This document shows positions 52,940 through 64,000 of a stretch of 64,000 nucleotides of DNA, piece after piece (the stretch's first letter is position 1; each line of letters opens with the position of its first letter). The position numbers were made by a program, and so were the translations under genes. Below the pieces are notes generated by a model. The model ran no database searches. It saw only the letters and a program-made list of their open reading frames with translations, and was not told where the DNA came from. The DNA is from Streptomyces bikiniensis (GTDB taxonomy: Bacteria > Actinomycetota > Actinomycetes > Streptomycetales > Streptomycetaceae): positions 1-64,000 of the forward strand of contig JNWL01000023.1 of assembly GCA_000716465.1 (NCBI GenBank), given 5' to 3'.

Positions 52940-52955
52940 GGTGAGACTTTCCCTC

Positions 52956-53189
52956 TCAGCCCAGCAGGACGTCGTCGTCGCCCAGGCGCTTCAGCTCCCG
53001 GTAGAGGATCGCCAGGCCGGTCGCGATCGCGGCGGCGGACACCGCGGCGTCGATCAGCCGCAGGACGTCGTTGTCGTTACGGGCCAGCTTGGCCTGCTTG
53101 GCGACGCTGACCGCGCCGAAGGCGGTGGTGGCCAGCGAGACGTACAGACCGGTCTTCGACTTCTTGAAGTTCTTGGCCTTCTTTGCCAT
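52956..53189 (-). CDS. 77-aa small membrane-associated protein between gatA and gatB
   Basis: The protein reads [20 protein letters not shown], then [19 protein letters not shown] and [20 protein letters not shown], ending GDDDVLLG. A Lys-rich N-terminus precedes two amphipathic or hydrophobic helices. It could equally start at a GTG (53198) that overlaps the gatA stop as GTGA, with GAGGAGG ten bases upstream. Either way it is co-translated in the gatCAB operon. I do not know a function; a peripheral membrane protein is plausible. Confidence 0.75.
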   Translation of the reverse strand: MAKKAKNFKKSKTGLYVSLATTAFGAVSVAKQAKLARNDNDVLRLIDAAVSAAAIATGLAILYRELKRLGDDDVLLG

Positions 53190-53194
53190 GGCAC

Positions 53195-54694
53195 TCACAG
53201 CGACGGAGCCTCCTCTAGCAGCGGGTGTCCCCACTTTTCCACGAAGGCGGCCTCGACGGCGGCTCCGACCTTGTAGAGCCGGTCGTCCTTCATGGCGGGG
53301 GCGATGATCTGCAGACCGACCGGGAGGCCGTCCTCGGGCGCGAGGCCGCAGGGCAGCGACATGGCGGCGTTGCCGGCCAGGTTGGTCGGGATGGTGCACA
53401 GGTCCGCGAGGTACATGGCCATCGGGTCGTCGGCGCGCTCGCCGATCGGGAAGGCGGTGGTGGGGGTCGTCGGGGAGACGATCACGTCCACCTCCTCGAA
53501 GGCCTTCTCGAACTCGCGGGTGATGAGGGTGCGGACCTTCTGGGCCGAGCCGTAGTACGCGTCGTAGTAGCCGGAGCTGAGCGCGTACGTGCCGAGGATG
53601 ATGCGGCGCTTGACCTCGTCGCCGAAGCCGGCCTCGCGGGTGAGGGCGGTGACGTCCTCGGCGGACCGGGTGCCGTCGTCGCCGACGCGCAGGCCGTAGC
53701 GCATGGCGTCGAAGCGGGCCAGGTTCGAGGAGCACTCGGACGGCGCGATCAGGTAGTACGCCGAGAGGGCCAGGTCGAAGGTGGGGCAGTCCAGCTCCAC
53801 GACCTCGGCGCCCAGCGACTTCAGCAGCTCGACGGACTCGTCGAAGCGCTGCACGACGCCGGCCTGGTAGCCCTCGCCGCGGAACTGCTTGACGACGCCG
53901 ACGCGCATGCCGGCGACGGAGCCGTTGCGGGCGGCCTCGACGACCGGCGGGACCGGGGCGTCGATGGAGGTGGAGTCGAGCGGGTCGTGCCCGGCGATCG
54001 CCTCGTGCAGCAGGGCCGCGTCCAGGACCGTGCGGGCGCAGGGGCCGCCCTGGTCGAGGGAGGAGGAGAAGGCCACCATGCCGTAGCGGGAGACCGCGCC
54101 GTAGGTGGGCTTGACGCCGACGGTGCCGGTGACGGCGGCGGGCTGGCGGATGGAGCCGCCGGTGTCCGTGCCGATGGCGAGGGGGGCCTCGTACGCGGCG
54201 AGGGCGGCCGACGAGCCGCCGCCGGAGCCGCCGGGGATACGGGTGAGGTCCCAGGGGTTGCCGGTCGGGCCGTAGGCGCTGTTCTCGGTGGAGGAGCCCA
54301 TCGCGAACTCGTCCATGTTGGTCTTGCCGAGGATGACGACGTCGGCGGCCTTCAGGTTCTTGACCAGGGTCGCGTCGTACGGCGGGATCCAGCCCTCCAG
54401 CATCTTCGAGCCCACGGTCGTCGGGATGCCGACGGTGGTGAAGATGTCCTTGAGGGCGAGCGGCACACCGGCGAGCGGGCCGAGCTTCTCGCCCCGGGCG
54501 CGCTTCTCGTCCACGGCGCGGGCCTGGGCGAGGGCGCCGTCGCGGTCGACGTGCAGGAAGGCGTGGACCTTCTCGTCGACGGCCTCGATGCGGGCGAGGT
54601 GGGCCTCGGTGACCTCGACGGCGGTCAGCTCGCCGGCGGCGATCTTTCCGGCGATCTCGGCCGCGGTGAGCTTGATGATGGTGTTGTCCGTCAT
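53195..54694 (-). CDS. gatA: Aspartyl/glutamyl-tRNA amidotransferase subunit A
   Basis: A 499-aa amidase-signature enzyme that frees ammonia from glutamine for the GatCAB complex. The Ser-cisSer-Lys triad is visible: Lys in [10 protein letters not shown], and Ser residues in [20 protein letters not shown] and [31 protein letters not shown] follows. It lies six bases downstream of gatC and is coupled to the 77-aa gene at its end. Confidence 0.97.
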   Translation of the reverse strand: MTDNTIIKLTAAEIAGKIAAGELTAVEVTEAHLARIEAVDEKVHAFLHVDRDGALAQARAVDEKRARGEKLGPLAGVPLALKDIFTTVGIPTTVGSKMLEGWIPPYDATLVKNLKAADVVILGKTNMDEFAMGSSTENSAYGPTGNPWDLTRIPGGSGGGSSAALAAYEAPLAIGTDTGGSIRQPAAVTGTVGVKPTYGAVSRYGMVAFSSSLDQGGPCARTVLDAALLHEAIAGHDPLDSTSIDAPVPPVVEAARNGSVAGMRVGVVKQFRGEGYQAGVVQRFDESVELLKSLGAEVVELDCPTFDLALSAYYLIAPSECSSNLARFDAMRYGLRVGDDGTRSAEDVTALTREAGFGDEVKRRIILGTYALSSGYYDAYYGSAQKVRTLITREFEKAFEEVDVIVSPTTPTTAFPIGERADDPMAMYLADLCTIPTNLAGNAAMSLPCGLAPEDGLPVGLQIIAPAMKDDRLYKVGAAVEAAFVEKWGHPLLEEAPSL

Positions 54695-54700
54695 GACTTC

Positions 54701-54997
54701 TTAGTCCTCCCCCAGGATCTGCGGCACCTTGAAACGCTGCTGCTCCTGGGCCGGGGCGCCGGAGAGCGCCTGCTCGGGGGTGAGCGACGGACGGACCTCG
54801 TCCGCGCGCATGACATTGGTCAGCGGCAGCGGGTGGGAGGTCGGGGGTACGTCTTGGTCGGCGACCTCGGAGACGCGGGCGACCGCGCCGATGATGTCGT
54901 CGAGCTGGCCGGCGAAGTGATCGAGTTCTTCGCTCCGCAGCTCCAGACGCGCCAGCCGGGCGAGGTGGGCGACCTCCTCGCGCGTGATGCCAGGCAT
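54701..54997 (-). CDS. gatC: Aspartyl/glutamyl-tRNA amidotransferase subunit C
   Basis: A 98-aa GatC, the small scaffold that wraps GatA and GatB ([20 protein letters not shown] at the start, then [20 protein letters not shown] in the middle). The ATG at 54997 follows GTGAGGA. First gene of gatC-gatA-(77 aa)-gatB. Confidence 0.96.
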   Translation of the reverse strand: MPGITREEVAHLARLARLELRSEELDHFAGQLDDIIGAVARVSEVADQDVPPTSHPLPLTNVMRADEVRPSLTPEQALSGAPAQEQQRFKVPQILGED

Positions 54998-55084
54998 GCG
55001 GTTCCTCACGGGGTGAGCTTGATGGTGTGGGTCCATCCTATGGGGCCGGTGCCGCCGCCCGTGAAACGGTTTCGCCGGACCGGG

Positions 55085-57205
55085 TCAGCCCCGGGGGACG
55101 ACCTGCCCCGAGGGGTGGTCCAGGTCGGTCGGGGGCGCGAGGTCGGCGGGGCGGCGCCAGCCGTGCTCGCCGCGGGCCAGGAGCCAGGCGGTCGCCTCGT
55201 CGGGCGGCATGGCGGCGGCGACCAGCCAGCCCTGGACGGCGTCGCAGCCCAGGTCGCGCAGCCGCTCCCAGGTCTCGTCGTCCTCGACGCCCTCGGCGAC
55301 GACGAGGAGGCCGAGGGAGTGGGCGAGGTCGACGGTGCAGCGGACGATCTCGGCGTCCTCGGTGTCGACGGCGAGCCGGGCGACGAAGGAGCGGTCGATC
55401 TTCAGTTCGCTGACCGGCAGCCGGCGCAGGTGGACGAGGGAGGAGTAGCCGGTGCCGAAGTCGTCGAGGGACATCTTGACGCCGTGGCCGGTGAGTCCGT
55501 TGAGCGTGTCGGCGGCCCGCTGGGGGTCCTCCAGGAGCACGTGCTCCGTTATCTCCAGCTGGAGGGAGCCGGCCGGGACGCCGTGGCGGGCCAGCCGGGC
55601 GGCGACGGCGCCGGCGAAGCCGGGGGTGTGGACGTCGCGCGGCGAGACGTTGACGGCGACCGGGACGTCGAGGCCCTGGGCGCGCCAGCGGGCGACCTGG
55701 GCGAGGGCGGTCTCCAGGACGTACTCGGTGAGGTGGGGCATCAGGCCGGAGGACTCGGCGATGGCGATGAACTCGTCCGGTGGAACCTTTCCGCGCTCGG
55801 GGTGGACCCAGCGGACGAGCGCCTCCAGGCCGGCGACCTGGCCGTCGAAGCGGACCTTGGGCTGGTAGTGGAGCTGGACCTCGTGGGCGTCGAGGGCGCG
55901 GCGCAGGTCGCCGAGGAGGCCGAGCCGGTCGGGGGTGTTGGAGTCGCGCTTGGACTCGTAGACCTCGACGCCGGTGCGGTCGCGCTTGGCCTGGTACATG
56001 GCGACGTCGGCGCGGCGCAGCAGGCCCTCGGCGTCGAGGGCGTGGTCGGGGAAGACGGCGACGCCGGCGCTGGCCTCCAGGACGAGGGTGAGGCCGTCGA
56101 GGTCGAGCGGGGAGGAGAGCTCGGCGACGAGGTGGCGGGCGACGCGCTGGGCGCTGGTGGTGGAGTCGGCGGTGGGCAGCAGGACGGCGAACTCGTCGCC
56201 GCCGAGCCGGGCGGCCTCGGCGCCGCGGGGCAGGGCGAGGCGGAGCCGGTCGGCGATCTGGAGGAGGAGCCGGTCGCCGGCGAGGTGGCCGAGGGTGTCG
56301 TTGACCGAGCGGAAGCGGTCGAGGTCGATGAGGACGAGGGCGGCGCGGGTCCCCTGGCCCTCGGCGTCCTCCAGGGCGGTCCAGGCCCGCTCCAGGAGCC
56401 ACTGGCGGTTGGGGAGGCCGGTGAGCGGGTCGCGCAGCTGCTCCTCGGCGCGGGCGCGGGCGATCCAGAGGGTGGAGTCGAGGGCGATGAGGGGGACGGC
56501 GAAGAGCGGCAGGAGGACCGGGCGGCTCGCGGCGACGGCGCAGATGAGCGGGGTGATGCCGAGGAGGGCGACGGCGACGAGGCCCTGCCGGAGGAGGGCG
56601 GTGCGGGCGACGGTGGGCAGTCCGCGGCCCTGGGGGGCGAGCGTGTACCACAGGAGGAGCCGGGTCACCACGAGGTAGGTGGTCGCGGCGAGCACGATTT
56701 CCGGGAGGTCCCCGATCGTCCAGTCGAGGGGCCGCCAGGGCTGCTCGACGGTCGGCACGTCGCCGAAGAGGGCGAGGACGAGGGCGGCGGCGCCGACGCC
56801 GAGGACGTCGGCGGCGCCGTGCAGCAGGCCCTGTCGCCAGCGGTGGTGGCGGGCGGCGCCGACGAGGGTGACGACGGTCAGCGAGACGAGTCCGGCGGGC
56901 ACCCAGCCGTACAGCAGGAGGACGGCGAGGGTGAGGGCGGCGCCGGAGCCGGTGCCGCCCCACCAGCGGTCGCGGCCGAGGGCGACCAGGTGGCCGACGA
57001 TGAGGCCGGTGAGGACGGCGAGGGACCAGCCGGTGACCCCGCCGGGGAAGAGTCCGTGCCCGGTGGTGAGGGCCTGCTGGAGCCCGGCGGCGAGCAGGAC
57101 GGCGGCGATGCCCACCACGGCTGCGGGCAGCCGGGAGGTGGAGCTCCCGGGGACCGCGCGGCCGTGCGGCCGGGGGACCGGGGCGGCGCTCTCGGTCGGT
57201 TCCAT
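55085..57205 (-). CDS. Membrane-bound GGDEF-EAL protein (RmdB-like)
   Basis: A 706-aa dual c-di-GMP protein. About six to eight N-terminal membrane helices (residues 25-270) precede GGDEF (RDPLTGLPNRQWLLERAWTA, RLGGDEFAVLL near 332) and EAL (GLEALVRWVHPERG near 461, AVNVSPRDV, LEITEH, DDFGTGYSSL, LKIDRSFV, VVAEGVED). All signature residues of both domains are intact, so both synthesis and breakdown are possible. The synteny (between gatC and ligA) and architecture match what I remember of S. coelicolor SCO5495/RmdB, where phosphodiesterase activity influences development. Start: ATG about five bases after GAGAGGGA. Confidence 0.92.
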   Translation of the reverse strand: MEPTESAAPVPRPHGRAVPGSSTSRLPAAVVGIAAVLLAAGLQQALTTGHGLFPGGVTGWSLAVLTGLIVGHLVALGRDRWWGGTGSGAALTLAVLLLYGWVPAGLVSLTVVTLVGAARHHRWRQGLLHGAADVLGVGAAALVLALFGDVPTVEQPWRPLDWTIGDLPEIVLAATTYLVVTRLLLWYTLAPQGRGLPTVARTALLRQGLVAVALLGITPLICAVAASRPVLLPLFAVPLIALDSTLWIARARAEEQLRDPLTGLPNRQWLLERAWTALEDAEGQGTRAALVLIDLDRFRSVNDTLGHLAGDRLLLQIADRLRLALPRGAEAARLGGDEFAVLLPTADSTTSAQRVARHLVAELSSPLDLDGLTLVLEASAGVAVFPDHALDAEGLLRRADVAMYQAKRDRTGVEVYESKRDSNTPDRLGLLGDLRRALDAHEVQLHYQPKVRFDGQVAGLEALVRWVHPERGKVPPDEFIAIAESSGLMPHLTEYVLETALAQVARWRAQGLDVPVAVNVSPRDVHTPGFAGAVAARLARHGVPAGSLQLEITEHVLLEDPQRAADTLNGLTGHGVKMSLDDFGTGYSSLVHLRRLPVSELKIDRSFVARLAVDTEDAEIVRCTVDLAHSLGLLVVAEGVEDDETWERLRDLGCDAVQGWLVAAAMPPDEATAWLLARGEHGWRRPADLAPPTDLDHPSGQVVPRG

Positions 57206-57521
57206 TTCCGTCCCTCTCACAGGCGGCGGTGCCGTCGGTGTGCCATGGGCCGCGGTGGGGCGGCCGTCCGTCGTGCGGCCGCCGTCGTCCGGTGCGGGAC
57301 CGCCGGCGGGCGGCCGCTCCTCGTGCCACGGGGCCGTTGTCCTGACGCCACGACCGGCAGAGCCCTCGCGCGGCCGTGCAGGACGAGACGCACGGTCACC
57401 ACACTAGGCCGCCGAGGGCTCCGACGGGCAGCGCTCTCCGTGTCTTGCCCGAATGAGACCCGGCCACCCCTCACCATCTGATATGCGCCGAACGGGTGAC
57501 GTCTCCCGGGACGGAAAGGGG
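57206..57521. other. Gene-free region between ligA and the RmdB-like gene
   Basis: I see no gene. TAGTGT on the minus strand (57406-57401) is a good -10 candidate for the RmdB-like gene and would give a long leader of nearly 190 nt. No strong -35 or terminator hairpin could be assigned. Confidence 0.4.
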
Positions 57522-60757
<3,236 letters not shown>

Positions 60758-60830
60758 CCGGGAAGCGTACGTGCCGGGGCGCGCCGGGCGGCGCCGGTGA
60801 CCGTGCCCCGGGCCGCCCCGGCCCTCTCCG

Positions 60831-61520
60831 TCAGCGCCCGGGGCGGACGGTGAGGTCGTTGATCTCGGCGTCGCGCGGCAGGTCGAGGGCGGTGAGGATC
60901 GCCGTCGCGACCGACTCGGGGTCGATCCACTTCGACGGGTCGTACTCCTTGCCCTCCTGCTGGTGCACCTTCGCCTGCATGGGGCTGGCGGTGCGGCCCG
61001 GGTAGACCGAGGTGACCCGGACGCCGTTGCCGTGCTCCTCGTGGCGCAGGGAGTCCGCGAGGGCCTTCAGACCGTGCTTGGAGGCGGCGTACGCGCCCCA
61101 CTCGGCGTGCGCGTTGAGCCCGGCGCCCGAGTTCACGAAGACGACGTGCCCCTGGGAGACGCGCAGTTGGGGCAGGAAGTGCCGGGTGAGCTCGGCCGGG
61201 GCGACCAGGTTCACGTTCAGCTGGTGGTGCCAGGTCCTGGGGGTGAGCTCGCCGACCGGCCCGAGGTCGACGACGCCCGCGACGTGCAGCAGCCCGTCGA
61301 CCCGCTCGGGCAGGCTCTGGTGCGAGAACGCCCAGGAGAGCCGGTCCGGGTCCGCGAGGTCCCCGACGAGGGTCCGCGCGCCGGGGAACTGCGCCGCGAG
61401 CTCCTTGGCCCGCCCCGCGTCGCGCGCGTGCAGCACGAGCTCGTCCCCGCGCGCGTGGAGGCGGCGCGCGACGGCGGCGCCGATGCCGGAGCCGGCTCCG
61501 GTGATCACATGAGTAGCCAT
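60831..61520 (-). CDS. Short-chain dehydrogenase/reductase
   Basis: A 229-aa classical SDR. It has the NAD(P) motif VITGAGSGIGAAVARRLHAR, DLADPD for the adenine ring, LLHVAGV and the catalytic Ser in FVNSGAGL. The active-site YxxxK is in WGAYAASKHGLKAL. The substrate is unknown. I chose the ATG at 61520 (MATHVITGAG); a second ATG three codons earlier is possible. It is 73 nt upstream of the MetE-core gene, in the same direction as the LOG gene before it. Confidence 0.92.
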   Translation of the reverse strand: MATHVITGAGSGIGAAVARRLHARGDELVLHARDAGRAKELAAQFPGARTLVGDLADPDRLSWAFSHQSLPERVDGLLHVAGVVDLGPVGELTPRTWHHQLNVNLVAPAELTRHFLPQLRVSQGHVVFVNSGAGLNAHAEWGAYAASKHGLKALADSLRHEEHGNGVRVTSVYPGRTASPMQAKVHQQEGKEYDPSKWIDPESVATAILTALDLPRDAEINDLTVRPGR

Positions 61521-61536
61521 GGCCCCCATGCTCGCA

Positions 61537-62085
61537 TCAGCGGGGAGCCGGGGAGGCGATCTCCTCCTCCAGGTACGCGAGGGCCGCCGCGCCGTCGTCC
61601 GCGAAGAAGACGAGGTCGGCGAGGGGGAGCGGGAGGAAACCCTCCTCCTCCATGCGCCGGAACTGCTCCCTCAGGCCGTCGTAGAAGCCCTCCGTGTTGA
61701 GGAGGACCACCGGCTTGCGGTGCTTGCCGTGCTTCTTCAGTTCCAGGATCTCGGTGGCCTCGTCGAGGGTGCCGGTGCCGCCGACCATGACGACGATCGC
61801 GTCGGACTTGGCGAGGAGCAGGGCCTTGCGCTGTGCGAGGTCCTCGGTGACGACCATCTCGTCGGCGTTCGGGCGGGCCTTGTGGGCGAGGAAGTCGACG
61901 GAGACGCCGACGAGCCGGCCGCCCGCCTCCTGCACCCCGTCCGCGACGACCTTCATCAGGCCGGTGTCGGAGCCGCCCCAGACGAGGGTGTGGCCCGCCT
62001 TGCCGAGCAGGGCCGCGAACGCGCGGGCCGGGGCCGTGTACCGCTCGTCCAGCCGGGCGGCGGAGAGGAAGACGCAGATGTTCAT
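61537..62085 (-). CDS. LOG-family protein (TIGR00730 type)
   Basis: A 182-aa Rossmann-fold protein of the cytokinin riboside monophosphate phosphoribohydrolase (LOG) family. It shows MNICVFLSAA, LVWGGSDTGLMKVVADGVQE and VVMVGGTGTLDEATEILELK. The catalytic motif PGGxGTxxE is VGGTGTLDE here: the Pro is replaced, but the Arg/Glu surroundings are kept. It could hydrolyse nucleoside 5'-monophosphates. It lies 16 nt upstream of the SDR gene, so the two are likely in one transcript. Confidence 0.88.
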   Translation of the reverse strand: MNICVFLSAARLDERYTAPARAFAALLGKAGHTLVWGGSDTGLMKVVADGVQEAGGRLVGVSVDFLAHKARPNADEMVVTEDLAQRKALLLAKSDAIVVMVGGTGTLDEATEILELKKHGKHRKPVVLLNTEGFYDGLREQFRRMEEEGFLPLPLADLVFFADDGAAALAYLEEEIASPAPR

Positions 62086-62162
62086 GGGCCCACCGTAGGC
62101 GGTCGTGGAAGAAGTCCGGCGGGCGGCGATGAGTTCCGGGGGCCGCCCCGGTCTGCCCTGCC

Positions 62163-62786
62163 ATGAACGAGCTGAGCGGGTTCCGCGGGCGCGTCACGTC
62201 GCGGGACGGGACGACGGTCGCGTACGAGCGGTACGGGGACGGGGACGGGCCGCCGCTCGTCCTGGTGGGCGGGGCCCCGGGGGCGGCGGACGGGCGGGCC
62301 CTCGCCGGGCTGCTCGCCCGGGGCTTCCCGGTCGTGGCGTACGGCCGCCGGGCGCACGGCGGCGCCGAACGGGAGATCGAGGACCTGGCGGCCGTCCTGG
62401 CGGCGGCGGGCCCGGGAGCGGCCGTGCACGGCACGGGGACGGGCGGTGCCCTCGCGCTCGCCGCGGCGGCGGCCGGGCTGCCGGTGGGCCCGGTGTCGGT
62501 GTACGAGCCGCCGCACGTGGACGCGCCCCTCGACCGGGTCTCCGCGTGCGTGCTGGTGGTCGACGGGGGCTTCAGCCCGGCGGAGACCCGGCGCGCGGCC
62601 CGCGAGCTGGCGGCGGCCCTCCCCCGCGCCCGGCACCGCACCCTGACGGGCCAGACCCACGAGGTGGCCCCGCACGTCCTGGCCCCGGTCCTGGCGGAGT
62701 TCCTGGCGGAGGAGTTCCGTGCGGAGGGGTTCCTCACGGAGGGGTTCCTCACGGAGGACCGGGGGGCCGGGACCGGGCGGTCCTAG
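62163..62786 (+). CDS. Degenerate alpha/beta hydrolase-like protein
   Basis: A 207-aa protein with alpha/beta-hydrolase features (GTTVAYERYGDGDGPPLVLV at the start, VVAYGRRAHGG, C-terminal TGQTHEVAPHVLAPVLAEFL with the His). The nucleophile elbow is HGTGTGG, so the usual Ser is Thr, and the lid domain is missing. It may be catalytically inactive. The tail repeats EGFLTEGFLTED through a 15-bp DNA duplication. Its TAG stop lies in the terminal inverted repeat of the element at 62784. ATG start, no strong ribosome site. Confidence 0.7.
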   Translation: MNELSGFRGRVTSRDGTTVAYERYGDGDGPPLVLVGGAPGAADGRALAGLLARGFPVVAYGRRAHGGAEREIEDLAAVLAAAGPGAAVHGTGTGGALALAAAAAGLPVGPVSVYEPPHVDAPLDRVSACVLVVDGGFSPAETRRAARELAAALPRARHRTLTGQTHEVAPHVLAPVLAEFLAEEFRAEGFLTEGFLTEDRGAGTGRS

Positions 62787-62849
62787 GGCGTGTGCCGAAA
62801 GTCCCGCCTGCCCTCCGGGCAGACGGCGCTGCTTTCGGCACGCGCCCTA
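62784..62849. repeat. Interspersed palindromic repeat, copy 2, with full inverted ends
   Basis: A 66-bp element bounded by near-perfect 18-bp inverted repeats, TAGGGCGTGTGCCGAAAG and (complement) TAGGGCGCGTGCCGAAAG, with an inner CTGCCC/GGGCAG hairpin. The left TAG is the stop of the hydrolase-like gene and the right TAG (minus strand) is the stop of mnmA. It shares a block of about 28 bp with the repeat at 12824. It probably also terminates transcription of both genes. Confidence 0.8.
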
Positions 62850-63992
62850 ACCGCCGGCCGGTTCCGTCGTCCTGCGGGTCGTCGTCGCGATCGTCGCCGA
62901 GCCCACCACGCGCGTGCCGTCGTACAGGACGATCGCCTGGCCGGGGGCGACGCCCCGGACCGGCTCGTCGAAGGCGACCCGCAGTTCGCCGTCCTCCAGG
63001 GCCGCGCTCACCGGCGTCTCGCCGCCGTGGGCGCGGAGCTGGGCGGTGTAGCGGCCGGGGCCCTCGGGGACGGTGCCGCACCAGCGGGGCTTGATCGCGG
63101 TGAGGGCGGTGACGTCGAGGGCCTCGACGGGGCCGACCGTGACCGTGTTGTTCACGGGCGAGATGTCGAGGACGTAGCGGGGCTTGCCGTCCGGGGCCGG
63201 GTGGCCGATCCGCAGGCCCTTGCGCTGGCCGATGGTGAAGCCGTACGCGCCCTCGTGGGTGCCGACCTTCGTGCCCGACTCGTCCACGATGTCGCCCTCC
63301 GCCTTCCCGAGGCGGGTGGCGAGGAAGCCCTGGGTGTCGCCGTCGGCGATGAAACAGATGTCGTGGCTGTCGGGCTTCTTCGCGACCGCGAGCCCGCGCC
63401 GCTCGGCCTCCGCCCGGATCTCGTCCTTGGTGGTGAGGGTGTCGCCCAGCGGGAACATCGCGTGCGCGAGCTGCTTCTCGTCCAGGACGCCGAGGACGTA
63501 CGACTGGTCCTTGGCCGTGTCGGAGGCGCGGTGCAGCTCGCGGGTGCCGTCCTCGCCCAGGACGACGGTGGCGTAGTGGCCGGTGCAGACCGCGTCGAAG
63601 CCGAGGGCGAGCGCCTTGTCGAGGAGCGCCGCGAACTTGATCTTCTCGTTGCAGCGCAGGCAGGGGTTGGGGGTGCGGCCGGCCTCGTACTCCGCGACGA
63701 AGTCGTCCACGACGTCCTCGCGGAACCGCTCGGCCAGGTCCCACACGTAGAAGGGGATGCCGATGACGTCGGCGGCCCGGCGCGCGTCGCGGGAGTCCTC
63801 GATCGTGCAGCAGCCGCGCGCTCCGGTGCGGAAGGACTGCGGGTTCGCGGAGAGGGCGAGGTGGACGCCGGTGACGTCGTGGCCCGCCTCGGCGGCGCGG
63901 GCGGCGGCGACGGCGGAGTCCACTCCGCCCGACATGGCGGCGAGGACCCGGAGGGGACGGGCGTGGGGGCGCTGGGGCGGGGTCTGAGTCAT
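62847..63992 (-). CDS. mnmA: tRNA-specific 2-thiouridylase
   Basis: A 381-aa MnmA that thiolates the wobble uridine of tRNAs for Lys, Glu and Gln. The ATP-binding PP-loop is [17 protein letters not shown]. The catalytic Cys pair lies in [19 protein letters not shown] and [20 protein letters not shown]. The C-terminal beta barrel is intact up to the last strand; its final residues EPAGG and the TAG stop come from the edge of the repeat element. ATG at 63992; upstream sequence is beyond the window edge. Confidence 0.96.
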   Translation of the reverse strand: MTQTPPQRPHARPLRVLAAMSGGVDSAVAAARAAEAGHDVTGVHLALSANPQSFRTGARGCCTIEDSRDARRAADVIGIPFYVWDLAERFREDVVDDFVAEYEAGRTPNPCLRCNEKIKFAALLDKALALGFDAVCTGHYATVVLGEDGTRELHRASDTAKDQSYVLGVLDEKQLAHAMFPLGDTLTTKDEIRAEAERRGLAVAKKPDSHDICFIADGDTQGFLATRLGKAEGDIVDESGTKVGTHEGAYGFTIGQRKGLRIGHPAPDGKPRYVLDISPVNNTVTVGPVEALDVTALTAIKPRWCGTVPEGPGRYTAQLRAHGGETPVSAALEDGELRVAFDEPVRGVAPGQAIVLYDGTRVVGSATIATTTRRTTEPAGG

Positions 63993-64000
63993 AGCCCCAC

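Noticed and set aside
53225..57481. 1418-codon plus-strand frame
   Set aside because: Spans several well-supported minus-strand genes; low-complexity Gly/Glu/Val translation typical of antisense frames in GC-rich DNA.

Overview
The window is a gene-dense, very GC-rich stretch with GTG/TTG starts, strong AGGAGG-type ribosome sites and GC-rich hairpin terminators. It is Streptomyces-like chromosomal core DNA. The order mnmA, ligA, a GGDEF-EAL protein, gatCAB, ilvBNC, serA, proline catabolism, leuB, ilvE, a second urease and cimA matches my recollection of the S. coelicolor SCO5488-SCO5529 region. That is recollection, not a search. I see no tRNA, rRNA, CRISPR array, prophage or transposase gene.

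Layout. 1-5.7 kb: a truncated secreted protein, a YceI protein, a beta-lactamase-fold hydrolase, a Gly-rich membrane protein and cimA, which sits behind a transcription attenuator. 5.7-12.8 kb: a minus-strand nitrogen module (fused ureAB, ureC, agmatine deiminase, TetR regulator, MHS transporter) facing a divergent NCS1 permease. 12.8-15.4 kb: ilvE, whose 3' end is replaced by an interspersed repeat, then leuB and a 46-aa ORF. 15.8-18.1 kb: a PadR regulator with its membrane partner, an AAC(2')-I-type acetyltransferase and small genes. 18.2-22.2 kb: P5C dehydrogenase and proline dehydrogenase, with a divergent PucR-type regulator. 22.2-28.2 kb: an aldo/keto reductase remnant, serA, and ilvB-ilvN-ilvC headed by a 13-codon leader peptide and attenuator. 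28.2-31.4 kb: a PAS-GGDEF-degenerate-EAL protein.

31.5-45.2 kb is more accessory: a 2-hydroxyacid dehydrogenase, an aldo/keto reductase, a PQQ-type sugar dehydrogenase lipoprotein, a DUF6191-like protein with a collagen-like tail, a large LAL-type LuxR regulator, a frameshifted remnant, a DSG-rich membrane protein, a GNAT, an MMPL transporter and a phospholipase C. This part is rich in short intergenic tandem repeats. 45.7-51.4 kb holds a WXG/EspC-like operon (143-aa protein, 755-aa protein, lipoprotein) divergent from a transmembrane Ser/Thr kinase. 51.4-64 kb is housekeeping: gatB, a 77-aa protein, gatA, gatC, an RmdB-like c-di-GMP enzyme, ligA, a MetE-core protein, an SDR, a LOG-family protein, a degenerate alpha/beta hydrolase and mnmA.

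The unifying theme is branched-chain amino acid synthesis (cimA, leuB, ilvE, ilvBNC). At least one operon, and probably two, is controlled by leader-peptide attenuation. The most unusual features are the repeat element that replaces the IlvE C-terminus and recurs between the last two genes, the urease alpha subunit lacking the flap cysteine, and the type VII-like operon beside the receptor kinase.
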